A DNA stretch of 64,000 bases from positions 1-64,000 of the forward strand of contig CALUZS010000005.1 in NCBI GenBank assembly GCA_944325355.1, in the 5' to 3' direction. Position 1 is the stretch's first letter; each line of letters starts with the position of its first letter. The notes beneath the pieces were generated by a model. It was given only the letters and a program-made list of their open reading frames with translations, searched no databases and was not told the DNA's origin. The position numbers and the translations under genes were made by a program. Source of the DNA: an uncultured Parabacteroides sp. (lineage in GTDB: Bacteria; Bacteroidota; Bacteroidia; Bacteroidales; Tannerellaceae). Shown piece after piece: positions 28,324-37,108 of this stretch.

Positions 28324-29499
28324 TCAGTTTCCAGCCAACTTATTGCTTACAAGCTCCAAGCCGTCACGCAAATCCGTGCAAGCTTTGGATGCTGCATTAA
28401 TTTCAGTCGCAGCATCCAAATGATCACGGAAAGGAGCCGGAATATTATCGATAGCTTCAATCGTTTTTTCAATCTGTACGATTACCAAGCTATCTAATGT
28501 AGGGTTTACCATTTTTATCATGGATGAGATGCTATTTTCACTTGCCGTTTCAGCGTCTAAATCCCGTCCGCCAAAATAACTGTTTTTTATAGAAATAATA
28601 TTATCATGGAAATCTGTAAGAGAATTCCAACTATACCATGATTCTACTGCCAAAACGCCACCTTCCTGGTCGCCGCCATTCCACAAATTTACCGGATCCA
28701 TAATCTTCGCCGTACCGACTTCGTTTGCTATTCCTGCCATTCCATTATTCCCGTTCAAGATAAGCTCAATTGCTTGCGCAGCACTATTCAAACCTGCATA
28801 ATTGGAAGAGCCATCGTGTGCTTTCATCGCTTCGGCATATGACGAAGGTATCGGGTCTCTGCCCAAACCGTCTTTCCACCCATTGTAAAGTTCTTCTGTA
28901 TCTTTCAGCATCCTTTCCGAAACCAAACGAAGATAGGTTTTCTCATTCGCTGTAAGCTCGGAAGCATTACGCGGATCGCCATTCTCAAACAACAGCATTT
29001 CAGCCGTATGGAATCCACGAAGGTTCTGAGCAACTTCAGAGTCTTCATTGAAGTCGGAAAAATCACCACCGGTTATTACCTGCGTAATGCCATCCCTATC
29101 CAAAGGCCATGTATCAAGGCTTGGGTCATATTGCCCTAAATCAGCTACGCCATATAAGAAAGCCTCACTCTCTTCCCAAGGCACACGGACATTTCTCCAT
29201 GCATCACACGCATTATCCAAATCATTCTGCGAGCCTGACGACAGAAAAACATCTACGGATTGCTTGTAGAGAGTCATCTTATCCAACATGTCTTTATATG
29301 TTGGAAGAACAACATGGTCTACATATTGTGTCACGGTTGCACTCAGCTGTTCTGCTGTCGGCCTGGAACCTGAATCATCAGGAAGATTCGTAAACGACCA
29401 TTCTTCCGGAACAAATTCTTCACCATTATTGTCGCCACAGGCAGCAAATCCCAATGAGCACCCTAACGTCAAGCATAAAAACAATACATTTCTTTTCAT
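28324..29499 (-). CDS. Imelysin (M75) family lipoprotein
   Basis: 391 residues. The lipoprotein signal ends FAAC-GDNNGEE, with an acidic stretch suggesting outer-surface display. The imelysin family GxHxxE motif is seen as GFHTAEMLLFE near residue 161, and the domain continues in two helical bundles. Imelysins, including EfeO and IcmP relatives, are connected with iron uptake and are not convincingly peptidases. Genetic association with DUF1111 is common. It is second in its transcript after a porin and precedes the internal hairpin. Confidence 0.88.
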   Translation of the reverse strand: MKRNVLFLCLTLGCSLGFAACGDNNGEEFVPEEWSFTNLPDDSGSRPTAEQLSATVTQYVDHVVLPTYKDMLDKMTLYKQSVDVFLSSGSQNDLDNACDAWRNVRVPWEESEAFLYGVADLGQYDPSLDTWPLDRDGITQVITGGDFSDFNEDSEVAQNLRGFHTAEMLLFENGDPRNASELTANEKTYLRLVSERMLKDTEELYNGWKDGLGRDPIPSSYAEAMKAHDGSSNYAGLNSAAQAIELILNGNNGMAGIANEVGTAKIMDPVNLWNGGDQEGGVLAVESWYSWNSLTDFHDNIISIKNSYFGGRDLDAETASENSISSMIKMVNPTLDSLVIVQIEKTIEAIDNIPAPFRDHLDAATEINAASKACTDLRDGLELVSNKLAGN

Positions 29500-29567
29500 C
29501 TGTTTTCTTAAATTTTAATATTAAACCTGATTATATAAGAGAAAAACTATCACTTTTGGAATAAGAT

Positions 29568-30908
29568 TTATTTCTTAAAAAACCAACCAACATATGCAGC
29601 TCCCAAAGAGACCATATTTTGGCTGTTATATTTTCCCCGACCGACAATACGATGCGTATAATCGGCTTTGATTACCAAATTGGGCAATGCGTAATAATTA
29701 AATCCGGCAGTTATAACGCTTTTCTGCAAACGGGCATCAGCCAAGCGCGCACTCCCTTTCTCCAATGCCTGCATCGGATTATAATATTCATAGCGGCCAA
29801 ATAAATATAACCGAGGAGTTTTTTTCCCGAAAAACGAGCCAATATTATATCCTGCTTCAGCGGCATAACTTACCGCACGCTCCGCAACCGTAGAAGTAGG
29901 AAAACCGGAAGCCGAAGTCGACTGGCTGTTAATACTAGACAAAGCATCGCTGTCACCCAAACGCCCCCATACGATATTGGCGCGTGCGATTAAATTCCTC
30001 TTCTTGGAAATATACTGACCATCAGCCGTAACAATAGTTACCGGGAATTTATGTCCTGTATTCCGATAAGGCTTACTACCATTCTTTGCTGTCTGGTCAA
30101 AATAAAACGAAGCCCCTAATCGAAGCCCGTCAAATTGCTTTACTCCGTTATAATTGACACGGGCAACAAAAGCCGGACTGGTAAAACGGAACTCTTCAAA
30201 AGGGGCCTGCGTACCTTTCCCTACCCAATTTTCCATTCGGAAAAGCTGAGGATCCAATCCGGAAACAACTTGTAATTCATAATCGAAGTTCCCTAAATCG
30301 CCAAAAAATGCAATACCTGTCTCATGCCAAGTAGACGGTAAAATGGTTGTTTCTCCTTCCGGGCGATAGACTCCGAAGAAGTTTATCGGCTCATGATGGT
30401 CGTTTGTCAAACCAACCGGGACAATCATGTGCCCAAAGCGAACATTAAAATATTTATTCATCAAATAACTGACATGAAACTGTTCCAACGCCACTTCACC
30501 CCCTTTCTCTATGTCTGTTTCATATTCTCCATTTTCTTCTATCCATTCAATTTCTTTAGATGCACCGACACCACCGTATTCAAATTCTATTTCAGCGCCA
30601 AGCACCCATTTTGATGAAAATTTATAATCAAACGCCAATATAAAACGTGGAATAGAGATTGAACCACGATTCAAGTGGGCTGCACCGGTCGGCCTTGCCC
30701 AGTTATAATCATAATCCATGTAACTTGCGGCGATTTCTCCGTAACCACCCATCCGGAATTTTTCATAGGAATCGATATCGGACACAGCTCTTGCCCGTTC
30801 TTCTACTTTAGAACTGCCTGATGTTTCTGCCTGTTCGTCTGCTTTATCAATAGGAAACATTGCCATTGGAACAAACAGCAATGGAATTGTCAATAAAATC
30901 TTCTTCAT
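29568..30908 (-). CDS. Outer-membrane porin, phosphate-selective porin O/P-like, copy 2
   Basis: 446 residues; an ATG two codons upstream is also possible. A signal peptide (MKKILLTIPLLFVPMAM) precedes barrel strands such as MGGYGEIAASYMDYDYN, WVLGAEIEFEYGG and VRFGHMIVPVGLTNDHHEP, typical of OprO/P and FmdC-like barrels. It is the first gene after the operon promoter. The other porin of the unit is distantly related rather than a close duplicate. Confidence 0.85.
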   Translation of the reverse strand: MKKILLTIPLLFVPMAMFPIDKADEQAETSGSSKVEERARAVSDIDSYEKFRMGGYGEIAASYMDYDYNWARPTGAAHLNRGSISIPRFILAFDYKFSSKWVLGAEIEFEYGGVGASKEIEWIEENGEYETDIEKGGEVALEQFHVSYLMNKYFNVRFGHMIVPVGLTNDHHEPINFFGVYRPEGETTILPSTWHETGIAFFGDLGNFDYELQVVSGLDPQLFRMENWVGKGTQAPFEEFRFTSPAFVARVNYNGVKQFDGLRLGASFYFDQTAKNGSKPYRNTGHKFPVTIVTADGQYISKKRNLIARANIVWGRLGDSDALSSINSQSTSASGFPTSTVAERAVSYAAEAGYNIGSFFGKKTPRLYLFGRYEYYNPMQALEKGSARLADARLQKSVITAGFNYYALPNLVIKADYTHRIVGRGKYNSQNMVSLGAAYVGWFFKK

Positions 30909-30939
30909 AACCATCTAACTACTTTTTCATTTTCAGACG

Positions 30940-30971
30940 CAAAAGTAGAGTGGTTAAAAAATGAATGCAAT
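30940..30971 (-). promoter_or_regulatory. Promoter of the porin-imelysin operon
   Basis: On the minus strand ATTG, a 20-nt spacer and TACTTTTG form a well-spaced -33/-7 pair. The start codon of the first porin is about 30 nt downstream. Confidence 0.7.
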
Positions 30972-30996
30972 CACAAAAATTAGGTATATACTATCA

Positions 30997-31018
30997 AATA
31001 TTACCCATTTTTAGGTAA
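30997..31018. promoter_or_regulatory. Candidate operator: 12-mer AATATTACCCAT overlapping a TTACC-N8-GGTAA dyad
   Basis: TTACC at 31001-31005 and GGTAA at 31014-31018 form an inverted repeat with an 8-nt spacer, just upstream of the -33 box, a position expected for an activator. The 12-mer AATATTACCCAT that contains the left half recurs before porin 1 at 26791. Confidence 0.45.
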
Positions 31019-31097
31019 AAAAGAAAGAATAAGGCAATGTATTTACAAGAATACCTAACTATGGGGATAAGATGAAAAAGAATACACATTATAAGGT

Positions 31098-31129
31098 ATT
31101 GTGCAGAAGGTTAAGCAAACATATTTTTG
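31098..31129 (+). promoter_or_regulatory. Divergent plus-strand promoter with no gene downstream
   Basis: ATTG at 31098, a 20-nt spacer and TATTTTTG at 31122-31129 match the consensus. It points away from the porin operon into a stretch without an ORF but with terminator hairpins. Confidence 0.55.
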
Positions 31130-31135
31130 CAATCA

Positions 31136-31286
31136 GAATAAGCCATAAAGCTATTAGTATAAAAGTTACCTGATCTAACACTAAATTACGTAAGCAATAA
31201 GATAATAAAACATCTCTTCCGGGAAGTTTTTATTGGTTATTCCCGGTAAAAAAAGGAATCTCTCTGTGAAGAAAGATTCCTTTTTT
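31136..31286 (+). ncRNA. Candidate small RNA
   Basis: Inferred from a promoter at 31098-31129 and a terminator at 31249-31286, giving about 150 nt. No ATG-initiated small ORF is visible inside. It contains a 7-bp hairpin CCGGGAA/TTCCCGG (31219-31246) and the terminator stem. Expression is not shown. Confidence 0.35.
31249..31286. terminator. Bidirectional terminator between GH20 and the candidate sRNA
   Basis: AAAAAAGGAATCT and AGATTCCTTTTTT pair over 13 bp, with T-runs on both strands. It would end the GH20 transcript on the minus strand and the candidate RNA on the plus strand. Confidence 0.75.
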
Positions 31287-31352
31287 AATTCTATTTCTAA
31301 TAATAAAGCCAAAGTCGACCTTCGGATAAAACAAATTCACCCCAACATCCGA

Positions 31353-33668
31353 CTATTTAACACAAATCTCGTCAACAAACAAAAATGCCTGATTGCCTGC
31401 GCCTACATGTCCTTCAGGCAAAACATCCGGAGTGAGCACGATTTCAACAAAACGCGCCGTCTGTTTTTCAAAAGAGACCTCATTCGAATAGATTCCGGGC
31501 TTGGCATCATTTCCTACACTCGGAATTGTCTCATTATGTATCTCCTTAAACGTCTTGCCATCATCTGAAACCTTGACAACAAATTTCGAAACACCCATTA
31601 TCCAATCGCTAACCGACACATTCGTATCAAAAGAGATTTTATCAATTTCTGTCGGTTCTTTCAAATCAATTACCACATCCAAATCGTTTCCACATACGGC
31701 AATCCATCTGCCATCCCTAAAATTCTGACTGCCTTTCAAACCATTGGTCAACATGCTTCCTCCTTCATACGTATATTCCGGATGCAACTTTGACTTCAGC
31801 TCTACAGGCTTCAATGTAGCTTTATTAAAAACTATCTGTTCAGACAATACGCGTCCTTTTTCCGAAGAACGGATTGCGACTGCTTTCAAATCAGCATCTT
31901 CCGTCAACACGATAGGCTGTTCATATTTATTGGATGCAGTAGTCGGTTCGCTTCCATCCAATGTATAATAAATATCACCGTCCCCATATTGGGTAAGGAC
32001 AGCTGTCAACGTCCCATTGGTCTCGTCCGCTTTAAACTCCGCCCGTACATTAAATATATGTTTTGCAAAATTATATCCAAGCAAACGATACCAATCCGTC
32101 ATACGTATCGCCCGCGAAATAAAATTATTAAAATCCTTTTTACCAGGATTTTCCCACTGTACTTCCGCCAAAGCCGCCATGCGAGGCAACAACATATAAG
32201 TCGCATAATCGAACGTCGAAATATATTCTGTCCACAAATTCGCCTGCACACCTATTATATAGGATTTATATTCATCGGGAATCCCGTCTGTTGGCTCAAA
32301 CCCATACACTTTTTCAATTGGGACGTATCCGCCTATCGCCAAAGGCTCATTCTCGACATCGTCAGTTTGATAATAATCAAAATACATATAAATATTCGGA
32401 GCCATTATTACCTTATGTTCCAGTTTTGCGGCTTCTATGCCTCCAGAGGTTCCCCTCCAACTCATCACTGTCGCATTCGGAGCCAAACCTCCTTGCAAGA
32501 TTTCATCCCAACCGATAATATGGCGGCCTTTGCTTTCCACAAACTTTTCCATACGAGATATGACATAACTCTGCAAATATTCCTCTGCCGAATGTTTCGA
32601 ATCTCCCTTTATTCCAAGTTCCTTTATTTTCGCTTGGCACTTCGGACACTCTTTCCAACGTACTTTCGGACATTCGTCGCCTCCTACATGAATATATTCA
32701 GAGGGGAACAATGCTATTACTTCATCCAATACATCTTCCAGGAAACGCATTGACTTTTCATTTCCCGCACACATCACGTCTTCCGAAACACCCCAGCGTT
32801 TCCATACCTCATACGGTCCGCCCGTGCATCCCAAATCCGGATATGCAGCTAATGCCGAGAGCTGATGACCTGGCATGTCTATTTCCGGGATAATCGTAAT
32901 ATAACGGTCCGCTGCATAATTTATCACCTCCTTTATTTGTTCCTGCGTAAAATATCCGCCATAAGGTATCGTGTCATGCTTATTAAAATCCCGTCCAATT
33001 TGGGAACCTGCACGCTTTGACCCGATTTCTATTAATCTCGGATATTTTTTTATTTCAATCCTCCATCCCTGGTCATCGCTTAAATGCCAGTGCATCCTAT
33101 TTATATTATGCAACGCCAAAATATCTATGTATTGCTTTACTGAATCCAACGTGATAAAATGCCGACAAACATCCAACATACCGCCTCGATAGGCAAAACG
33201 CGGATAGTCGTTTATTTCAACCGACGGAAGCAACACCTCCGAAACACCTGTTTGTGCAGGCACTGCCTTTCGAAGTGTTTGTATACCATAAAAGACTCCG
33301 GCAGGAGATGCTCCGGTTATATCGATTCCCTCTTTCGTTGCAACCAAGCGATAGCCTTCCTTGTTCTCAATACTTTCATCCAACGACAAACGGATATCTC
33401 CATTCCCAGTTACCACCGCCAGTTCTTTTCCTAAAATCGGTTGCAAATAAGATGCTAAAAAATGTGCATTTCGCTCCAAATCCGAATTATTTTCCGGATA
33501 CGAAATCGTAGTCGATGCAGTCAATGAAAAACCATCTGCCCCCTTCTCCGTCATTTCTTGAGGAAGCGGTACAACATGGAAATCACCTCTGACGCTTTTT
33601 TCTTTTTCACATGATGCCATTCCAACCAGAACCGCAACCAATAATACTGCCTTAATTAAGCCTTTCAT
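31353..33668 (-). CDS. Beta-N-acetylhexosaminidase, GH20 lipoprotein
   Basis: 771 residues. A lipoprotein signal ends GMASC-EKEK. The N-terminal GH20b domain precedes the TIM barrel, whose catalytic pair is in HVGGDECPK near residue 327 (Asp-Glu). Downstream are a CHB_HEX_C-like segment (YYTLDGSEPTTA) and a C-terminal galactose-binding-like domain starting SQNFRDGRWIAV. It removes terminal N-acetylhexosamines from host or microbial glycans, exposed at the cell surface or in the periplasm. The MBL-fold gene lies 57 nt upstream on the same strand, and the terminator is bidirectional. Confidence 0.93.
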   Translation of the reverse strand: MKGLIKAVLLVAVLVGMASCEKEKSVRGDFHVVPLPQEMTEKGADGFSLTASTTISYPENNSDLERNAHFLASYLQPILGKELAVVTGNGDIRLSLDESIENKEGYRLVATKEGIDITGASPAGVFYGIQTLRKAVPAQTGVSEVLLPSVEINDYPRFAYRGGMLDVCRHFITLDSVKQYIDILALHNINRMHWHLSDDQGWRIEIKKYPRLIEIGSKRAGSQIGRDFNKHDTIPYGGYFTQEQIKEVINYAADRYITIIPEIDMPGHQLSALAAYPDLGCTGGPYEVWKRWGVSEDVMCAGNEKSMRFLEDVLDEVIALFPSEYIHVGGDECPKVRWKECPKCQAKIKELGIKGDSKHSAEEYLQSYVISRMEKFVESKGRHIIGWDEILQGGLAPNATVMSWRGTSGGIEAAKLEHKVIMAPNIYMYFDYYQTDDVENEPLAIGGYVPIEKVYGFEPTDGIPDEYKSYIIGVQANLWTEYISTFDYATYMLLPRMAALAEVQWENPGKKDFNNFISRAIRMTDWYRLLGYNFAKHIFNVRAEFKADETNGTLTAVLTQYGDGDIYYTLDGSEPTTASNKYEQPIVLTEDADLKAVAIRSSEKGRVLSEQIVFNKATLKPVELKSKLHPEYTYEGGSMLTNGLKGSQNFRDGRWIAVCGNDLDVVIDLKEPTEIDKISFDTNVSVSDWIMGVSKFVVKVSDDGKTFKEIHNETIPSVGNDAKPGIYSNEVSFEKQTARFVEIVLTPDVLPEGHVGAGNQAFLFVDEICVK

Positions 33669-33675
33669 AATTCTC

Positions 33676-33683
33676 CAAATTTA
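33676..33683 (-). promoter_or_regulatory. Possible -7 box for GH20
   Basis: On the minus strand TAAATTTG lies only 7 nt before the GH20 ATG. A -33 box is not obvious, so GH20 may instead be read through from the MBL-fold gene. Confidence 0.3.
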
Positions 33684-33725
33684 ACGCCATACATTAATAT
33701 TATATATTTTCTGATATATCAGCCC

Positions 33726-34553
33726 TTACAAATCCACCAATGAATCCTTCACGTAAAAACTTCCTGCTTTCTTGACTGTACTACTGCGTAAATAAGCATC
33801 ATGGCAATAAATCACGGTTTGGCCCATGCGTACCGCTTCATCCAACAAACGCTTTTTCGCATACCAAGACTTCTGAGGACATTGATCGTATGCAGAAATC
33901 CACTCCAGCGAGAGGTTTGCTGCAAGAGGAAGCACATCTCCCGCAAAAACGACTGTGCCCAATTCCGTCTCAACGTACACAACGATTTGCCCTTCACTAT
34001 GCCCATCCATGAGACACAACCTGACACCGGGACACAATATACAATCTTTTTCTATCAATTGCAACAACCTGGCTTCAGCAACAACATTCAGGTTCTTGTC
34101 AAAAAAAGAATCCTTTTCCAGTGGATGCGGTTCCTGATAATTTTTCCATTGAGAAGCCGAGACCCAATGCCTCGCTTTGGGAAAAGAAATGCCAACTTTC
34201 CCATTCTCAATAAAAGTCGCACTACCGCAATGGTCAAAATGAAGATGGGTAAAGACAACATCCGTTATATCTGTTACGGAAAGAGACCTCGTCTTCAACA
34301 AATCCTTCCACTCCTGCATATCAAAAAAACCATAATATGCGAGTGTTTTCTGATATTTTGAACCGGCGCCAAGATCAATCAAAATAATCCGTTCCCCTGC
34401 ACGAATCAATAATGAATACATGTTCAAGATACAACGGTTATTCTCATCAGAAAAATAACGCCTGCTCCACGAACGCTTAGGGATGGCTCCGAACATTGCT
34501 CCTCCATCAGCATAAAAACATCCTGTTTTCAACAACTCCACTTGTATGTTCAT
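33726..34553 (-). CDS. Metallo-beta-lactamase-fold hydrolase
   Basis: 275 residues from the ATG at 34553. Zinc motifs are complete: THLHFDHCG (H-x-H-x-D-H) near residue 103, DGHSEGQ, AGDVLP and IYCHDAYL. The layout is like the AHL-lactonase/quorum-quenching subgroup and other small lactonase-like enzymes, but the substrate is not readable. No signal peptide, so cytoplasmic. The chosen start lies just 5 nt after a promoter-like TAACTTTG, so the mRNA may be nearly leaderless. It probably leads into the GH20 gene. Confidence 0.85.
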   Translation of the reverse strand: MNIQVELLKTGCFYADGGAMFGAIPKRSWSRRYFSDENNRCILNMYSLLIRAGERIILIDLGAGSKYQKTLAYYGFFDMQEWKDLLKTRSLSVTDITDVVFTHLHFDHCGSATFIENGKVGISFPKARHWVSASQWKNYQEPHPLEKDSFFDKNLNVVAEARLLQLIEKDCILCPGVRLCLMDGHSEGQIVVYVETELGTVVFAGDVLPLAANLSLEWISAYDQCPQKSWYAKKRLLDEAVRMGQTVIYCHDAYLRSSTVKKAGSFYVKDSLVDL

Positions 34554-34558
34554 GTCAA

Positions 34559-34566
34559 CAAAGTTA
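34559..34566 (-). promoter_or_regulatory. -7 box for the MBL-fold gene
   Basis: On the minus strand TAACTTTG precedes the ATG by 5 nt. If used, it would give an almost leaderless mRNA. Confidence 0.45.
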
Positions 34567-34694
34567 ATTTTTCCCCAATAAAAATCCAAATATATGTTTG
34601 AAACTCAAAAATAATACTCGATAATATTTAAGGTTTTACAAATCGCGTCTATTCTTTTATCTCAAAAGAAAAATATTCTTCCGAATAAATATTG

Positions 34695-34702
34695 TACTTT
34701 TG
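34695..34702 (+). promoter_or_regulatory. -7 box of the five-gene plus-strand operon
   Basis: TACTTTTG fits TAnnTTTG and lies 18 nt before the ATG at 34721. It supports that start over the in-frame one at 34700. Confidence 0.6.
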
Positions 34703-34720
34703 CACCGTAAATTTGATACA

Positions 34721-35644
34721 ATGCAAAAAGTTCATATAATATCCGTAGACGAACCTTTGATGTTGAATCTGGCATTGGCCATTCGAGAAAAAGGATACGA
34801 AGTTTCTGTTTCCGGAGAACATCTTGATAACGATATTATATCACAACTTAATATTGCCAAATGCCAACATTTGGAGAGTGGATGGCATCCGGAATTAATT
34901 ACAAAAGATATACGTTTCGTTGTACTGGGGGCAAATGTTCTGACAAACAATCCCGAATTAGAACGCGCACGCGAATTGGGGCTGCTGGTCTTGTCTCTTC
35001 CGGAATTTATCTACCAACGGATGAAAGGGAAGACACGCGTAGTCATTTCCGGAAGTAAGGGAAAACGTGCGATTATCTCGATGATTGCATATACGCTCCA
35101 GAAGCAAAAAATGGATTTCGATTATGCAATCACCAGTCAAGTCCCCGTATTACCCAACCGCATCCGGATGAGCTATGAAGCCAGAATTGCGCTGATTGAA
35201 GGCGATGAGCATGTAACCTCTGCGTTGGAAAAACGTTTCCAATTAGAATTCTACCGTCCACACATCGCCGTGTTGGCTCATCTTGTCTGGTCTGCTGGAA
35301 ATGATCATGAAAGCCCGGAATCTTATTTGAATACATACCAGCTTTTTTCCACATCCATCGAACGGGAAGGAAAACTTATATATTATGGAATGGATCCGGC
35401 TCTTAACCAATTGGCACAAGATGTACGCCCTGACATCACGGCGATTCCCTATACTGAACATTCTTTCATCACAAAAGAAGATGGGAAAACCTATCTGGAT
35501 ACGCGATATGGGGATTATGAAGTACGCATTCCAGACAAATATTTTCTAATCAATCTGAATGCGGCAAGACTCACCTGCCGACAATTGGGGATAAAAGACG
35601 CCGATTTTTATCAGGCAATATCAGAATACAGCCTATCCTTGTAG
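34721..35644 (+). CDS. Mur-ligase-like protein without C-terminal domain
   Basis: 307 residues. The first 100 residues resemble the N-terminal domain of Mpl/MurC (a Rossmann-like nucleotide domain with LNLALAIREKGYEVSVSG and VVLGANVL). The central domain begins VVISGSKGKRAIIS at residues 107-120, a P-loop where the usual GTxGKTTT is GSKGKR. IEGDEHVTSAL corresponds to the EADEYD region of Mpl. It ends where the third, substrate-binding Mur domain would begin. Mpl reattaches murein tripeptide to UDP-MurNAc; this protein may not catalyse that. Its neighbours are of mixed function, and the gene is intact, so a shortened form was probably selected. Confidence 0.7.
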   Translation: MQKVHIISVDEPLMLNLALAIREKGYEVSVSGEHLDNDIISQLNIAKCQHLESGWHPELITKDIRFVVLGANVLTNNPELERARELGLLVLSLPEFIYQRMKGKTRVVISGSKGKRAIISMIAYTLQKQKMDFDYAITSQVPVLPNRIRMSYEARIALIEGDEHVTSALEKRFQLEFYRPHIAVLAHLVWSAGNDHESPESYLNTYQLFSTSIEREGKLIYYGMDPALNQLAQDVRPDITAIPYTEHSFITKEDGKTYLDTRYGDYEVRIPDKYFLINLNAARLTCRQLGIKDADFYQAISEYSLSL

Positions 35645-35655
35645 ATTTTTTAAAT

Positions 35656-36207
35656 ATGATTATAGCCAGACAAAAAAGAAAAGAAAATATTGTCGAATAT
35701 CTGCTGTACATGTGGCAGGTGGAAGACTTGATCCGCGCCAACCACTTCCGTATGGAAGAAATTGAGAAAAACGTCATTGCCCGTTACAATCAAACGGAAA
35801 ACGTAAAAGCAGAAATCAGGCAATGGTATGAGGAACTGCTCGAAATGATGCGGAGTGAAGGCGTAATGGAGAAAGGGCATATCCAACTAAACAAAAACAT
35901 TATCATTAATTTGACAGACCTTCACCTGCGCCTGTTAAAATCACCAAAAGAGATGATTTATAACGCGACGTATTACAAGACACTTCCTTATATTGTCCAG
36001 TTAAGAGCAAAATCGAACGGAGAAGATTTGCCGGAAATAGAAACCTGTATTTCGGCTGTTTACGGATATGTCTTACTGAAAATGCAAGGAAAGGAAATTA
36101 GCAACGGGACTACGGAAGCCATTAAACAAATCAGTTCTTTCCTCGCTTTGCTTGCGGAAAAATACCGGGCTGACATGAACGGAGAATTAAAATTGGAGGA
36201 CGACTAA
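35656..36207 (+). CDS. DUF4924 family protein
   Basis: 183 residues, almost all helical, with the family's start MIIARQKRKENIVEYLLYMWQ-like sequence and conserved AEIRQWYEELLEMM and LNATYYKTLPYIVQL-like segments. I recognise it as DUF4924, a family seen in Bacteroidota with no known function. It has no signal or membrane segment. It is 11 nt after the Mur-ligase-like gene and 2 nt before rfbD, so in the middle of a tightly packed operon. Confidence 0.75.
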   Translation: MIIARQKRKENIVEYLLYMWQVEDLIRANHFRMEEIEKNVIARYNQTENVKAEIRQWYEELLEMMRSEGVMEKGHIQLNKNIIINLTDLHLRLLKSPKEMIYNATYYKTLPYIVQLRAKSNGEDLPEIETCISAVYGYVLLKMQGKEISNGTTEAIKQISSFLALLAEKYRADMNGELKLEDD

Positions 36208-36209
36208 CA

Positions 36210-37085
36210 GTGAAACAAATTCTGATAACTGGAGCTAACGGACAATTGGGCAACTGCATCCGTGATTATGAACAACTGTATCCTGAATGGAAATTCCTAT
36301 ACACCGACATTACAGAATTGGATTTATGCAATTCAGCCGCTATAAATAAGTTCTTTGAATCGCACGAAATCCATTATATCGTCAATTGTGCAGCATTTAC
36401 AGCCGTAGATAAAGCAGAAGAGGAACCGGAACTTTGCCTGAAAATAAATAAGGATGCCGTTTCAGAACTCGGGCATGCAGCAATGGAACATGGTGCTAAA
36501 ATCATCCATATCTCCACAGATTATGTTTTCGACGGGAACAATTGCCGCCCGTATGTCGAAACCGATGAGACTAACCCCATTTCGGTTTACGGAATGACAA
36601 AGTTGGAAGGTGAAAAAGCGTTGTTAAGCGTTTGTCCTCAAGCAATCATCCTGCGGACTGCTTGGCTGTACTCGGAATATGGTCGTAACTTCGTAAAAAC
36701 GATGCGATCATTGGCGAAAGAACGAAAAGAAATCAATGTTGTATTCGACCAAATCGGTACACCTACTTACGCCGGCGATTTGGCAAAAGCAATTCTTTCT
36801 ATCATACAAAGATCCGAAGAAGGAAAATGGAACAACGGAATTTATCATTTCTCCAACGAAGGTGTATGCAGTTGGTACGATTTTGCTTTGAAGATTATAG
36901 AAATCTCTCTTTTACAATGCTCGGTTCATCCGATAGAAAGCAAAGATTATCCCACAAAAGCGGTACGACCCTGCTTTAGCGTATTAAACAAACGGAAAAT
37001 AAAAGAGACCTATCCGGAAATTATTATTCCACATTGGGAAGAGAGCTTAATACATTGTTTGGACAAATTAGAGAAACTAAAATAA
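36210..37085 (+). CDS. rfbD: dTDP-4-dehydrorhamnose reductase
   Basis: 291 residues starting at GTG. An extended [11 protein letters not shown] (NAD(P)-binding) at the N terminus, [20 protein letters not shown], and the catalytic YGMTKLEGE (Tyr-x3-Lys). It makes dTDP-L-rhamnose in the last step for surface polysaccharide. The other rml genes are not near. It sits 2 nt after DUF4924 and overlaps only leader sequence of prfC. Confidence 0.9.
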   Translation: MKQILITGANGQLGNCIRDYEQLYPEWKFLYTDITELDLCNSAAINKFFESHEIHYIVNCAAFTAVDKAEEEPELCLKINKDAVSELGHAAMEHGAKIIHISTDYVFDGNNCRPYVETDETNPISVYGMTKLEGEKALLSVCPQAIILRTAWLYSEYGRNFVKTMRSLAKERKEINVVFDQIGTPTYAGDLAKAILSIIQRSEEGKWNNGIYHFSNEGVCSWYDFALKIIEISLLQCSVHPIESKDYPTKAVRPCFSVLNKRKIKETYPEIIIPHWEESLIHCLDKLEKLK

Positions 37086-37108
37086 AGAAAACAGAAATAC
37101 AATCATAT

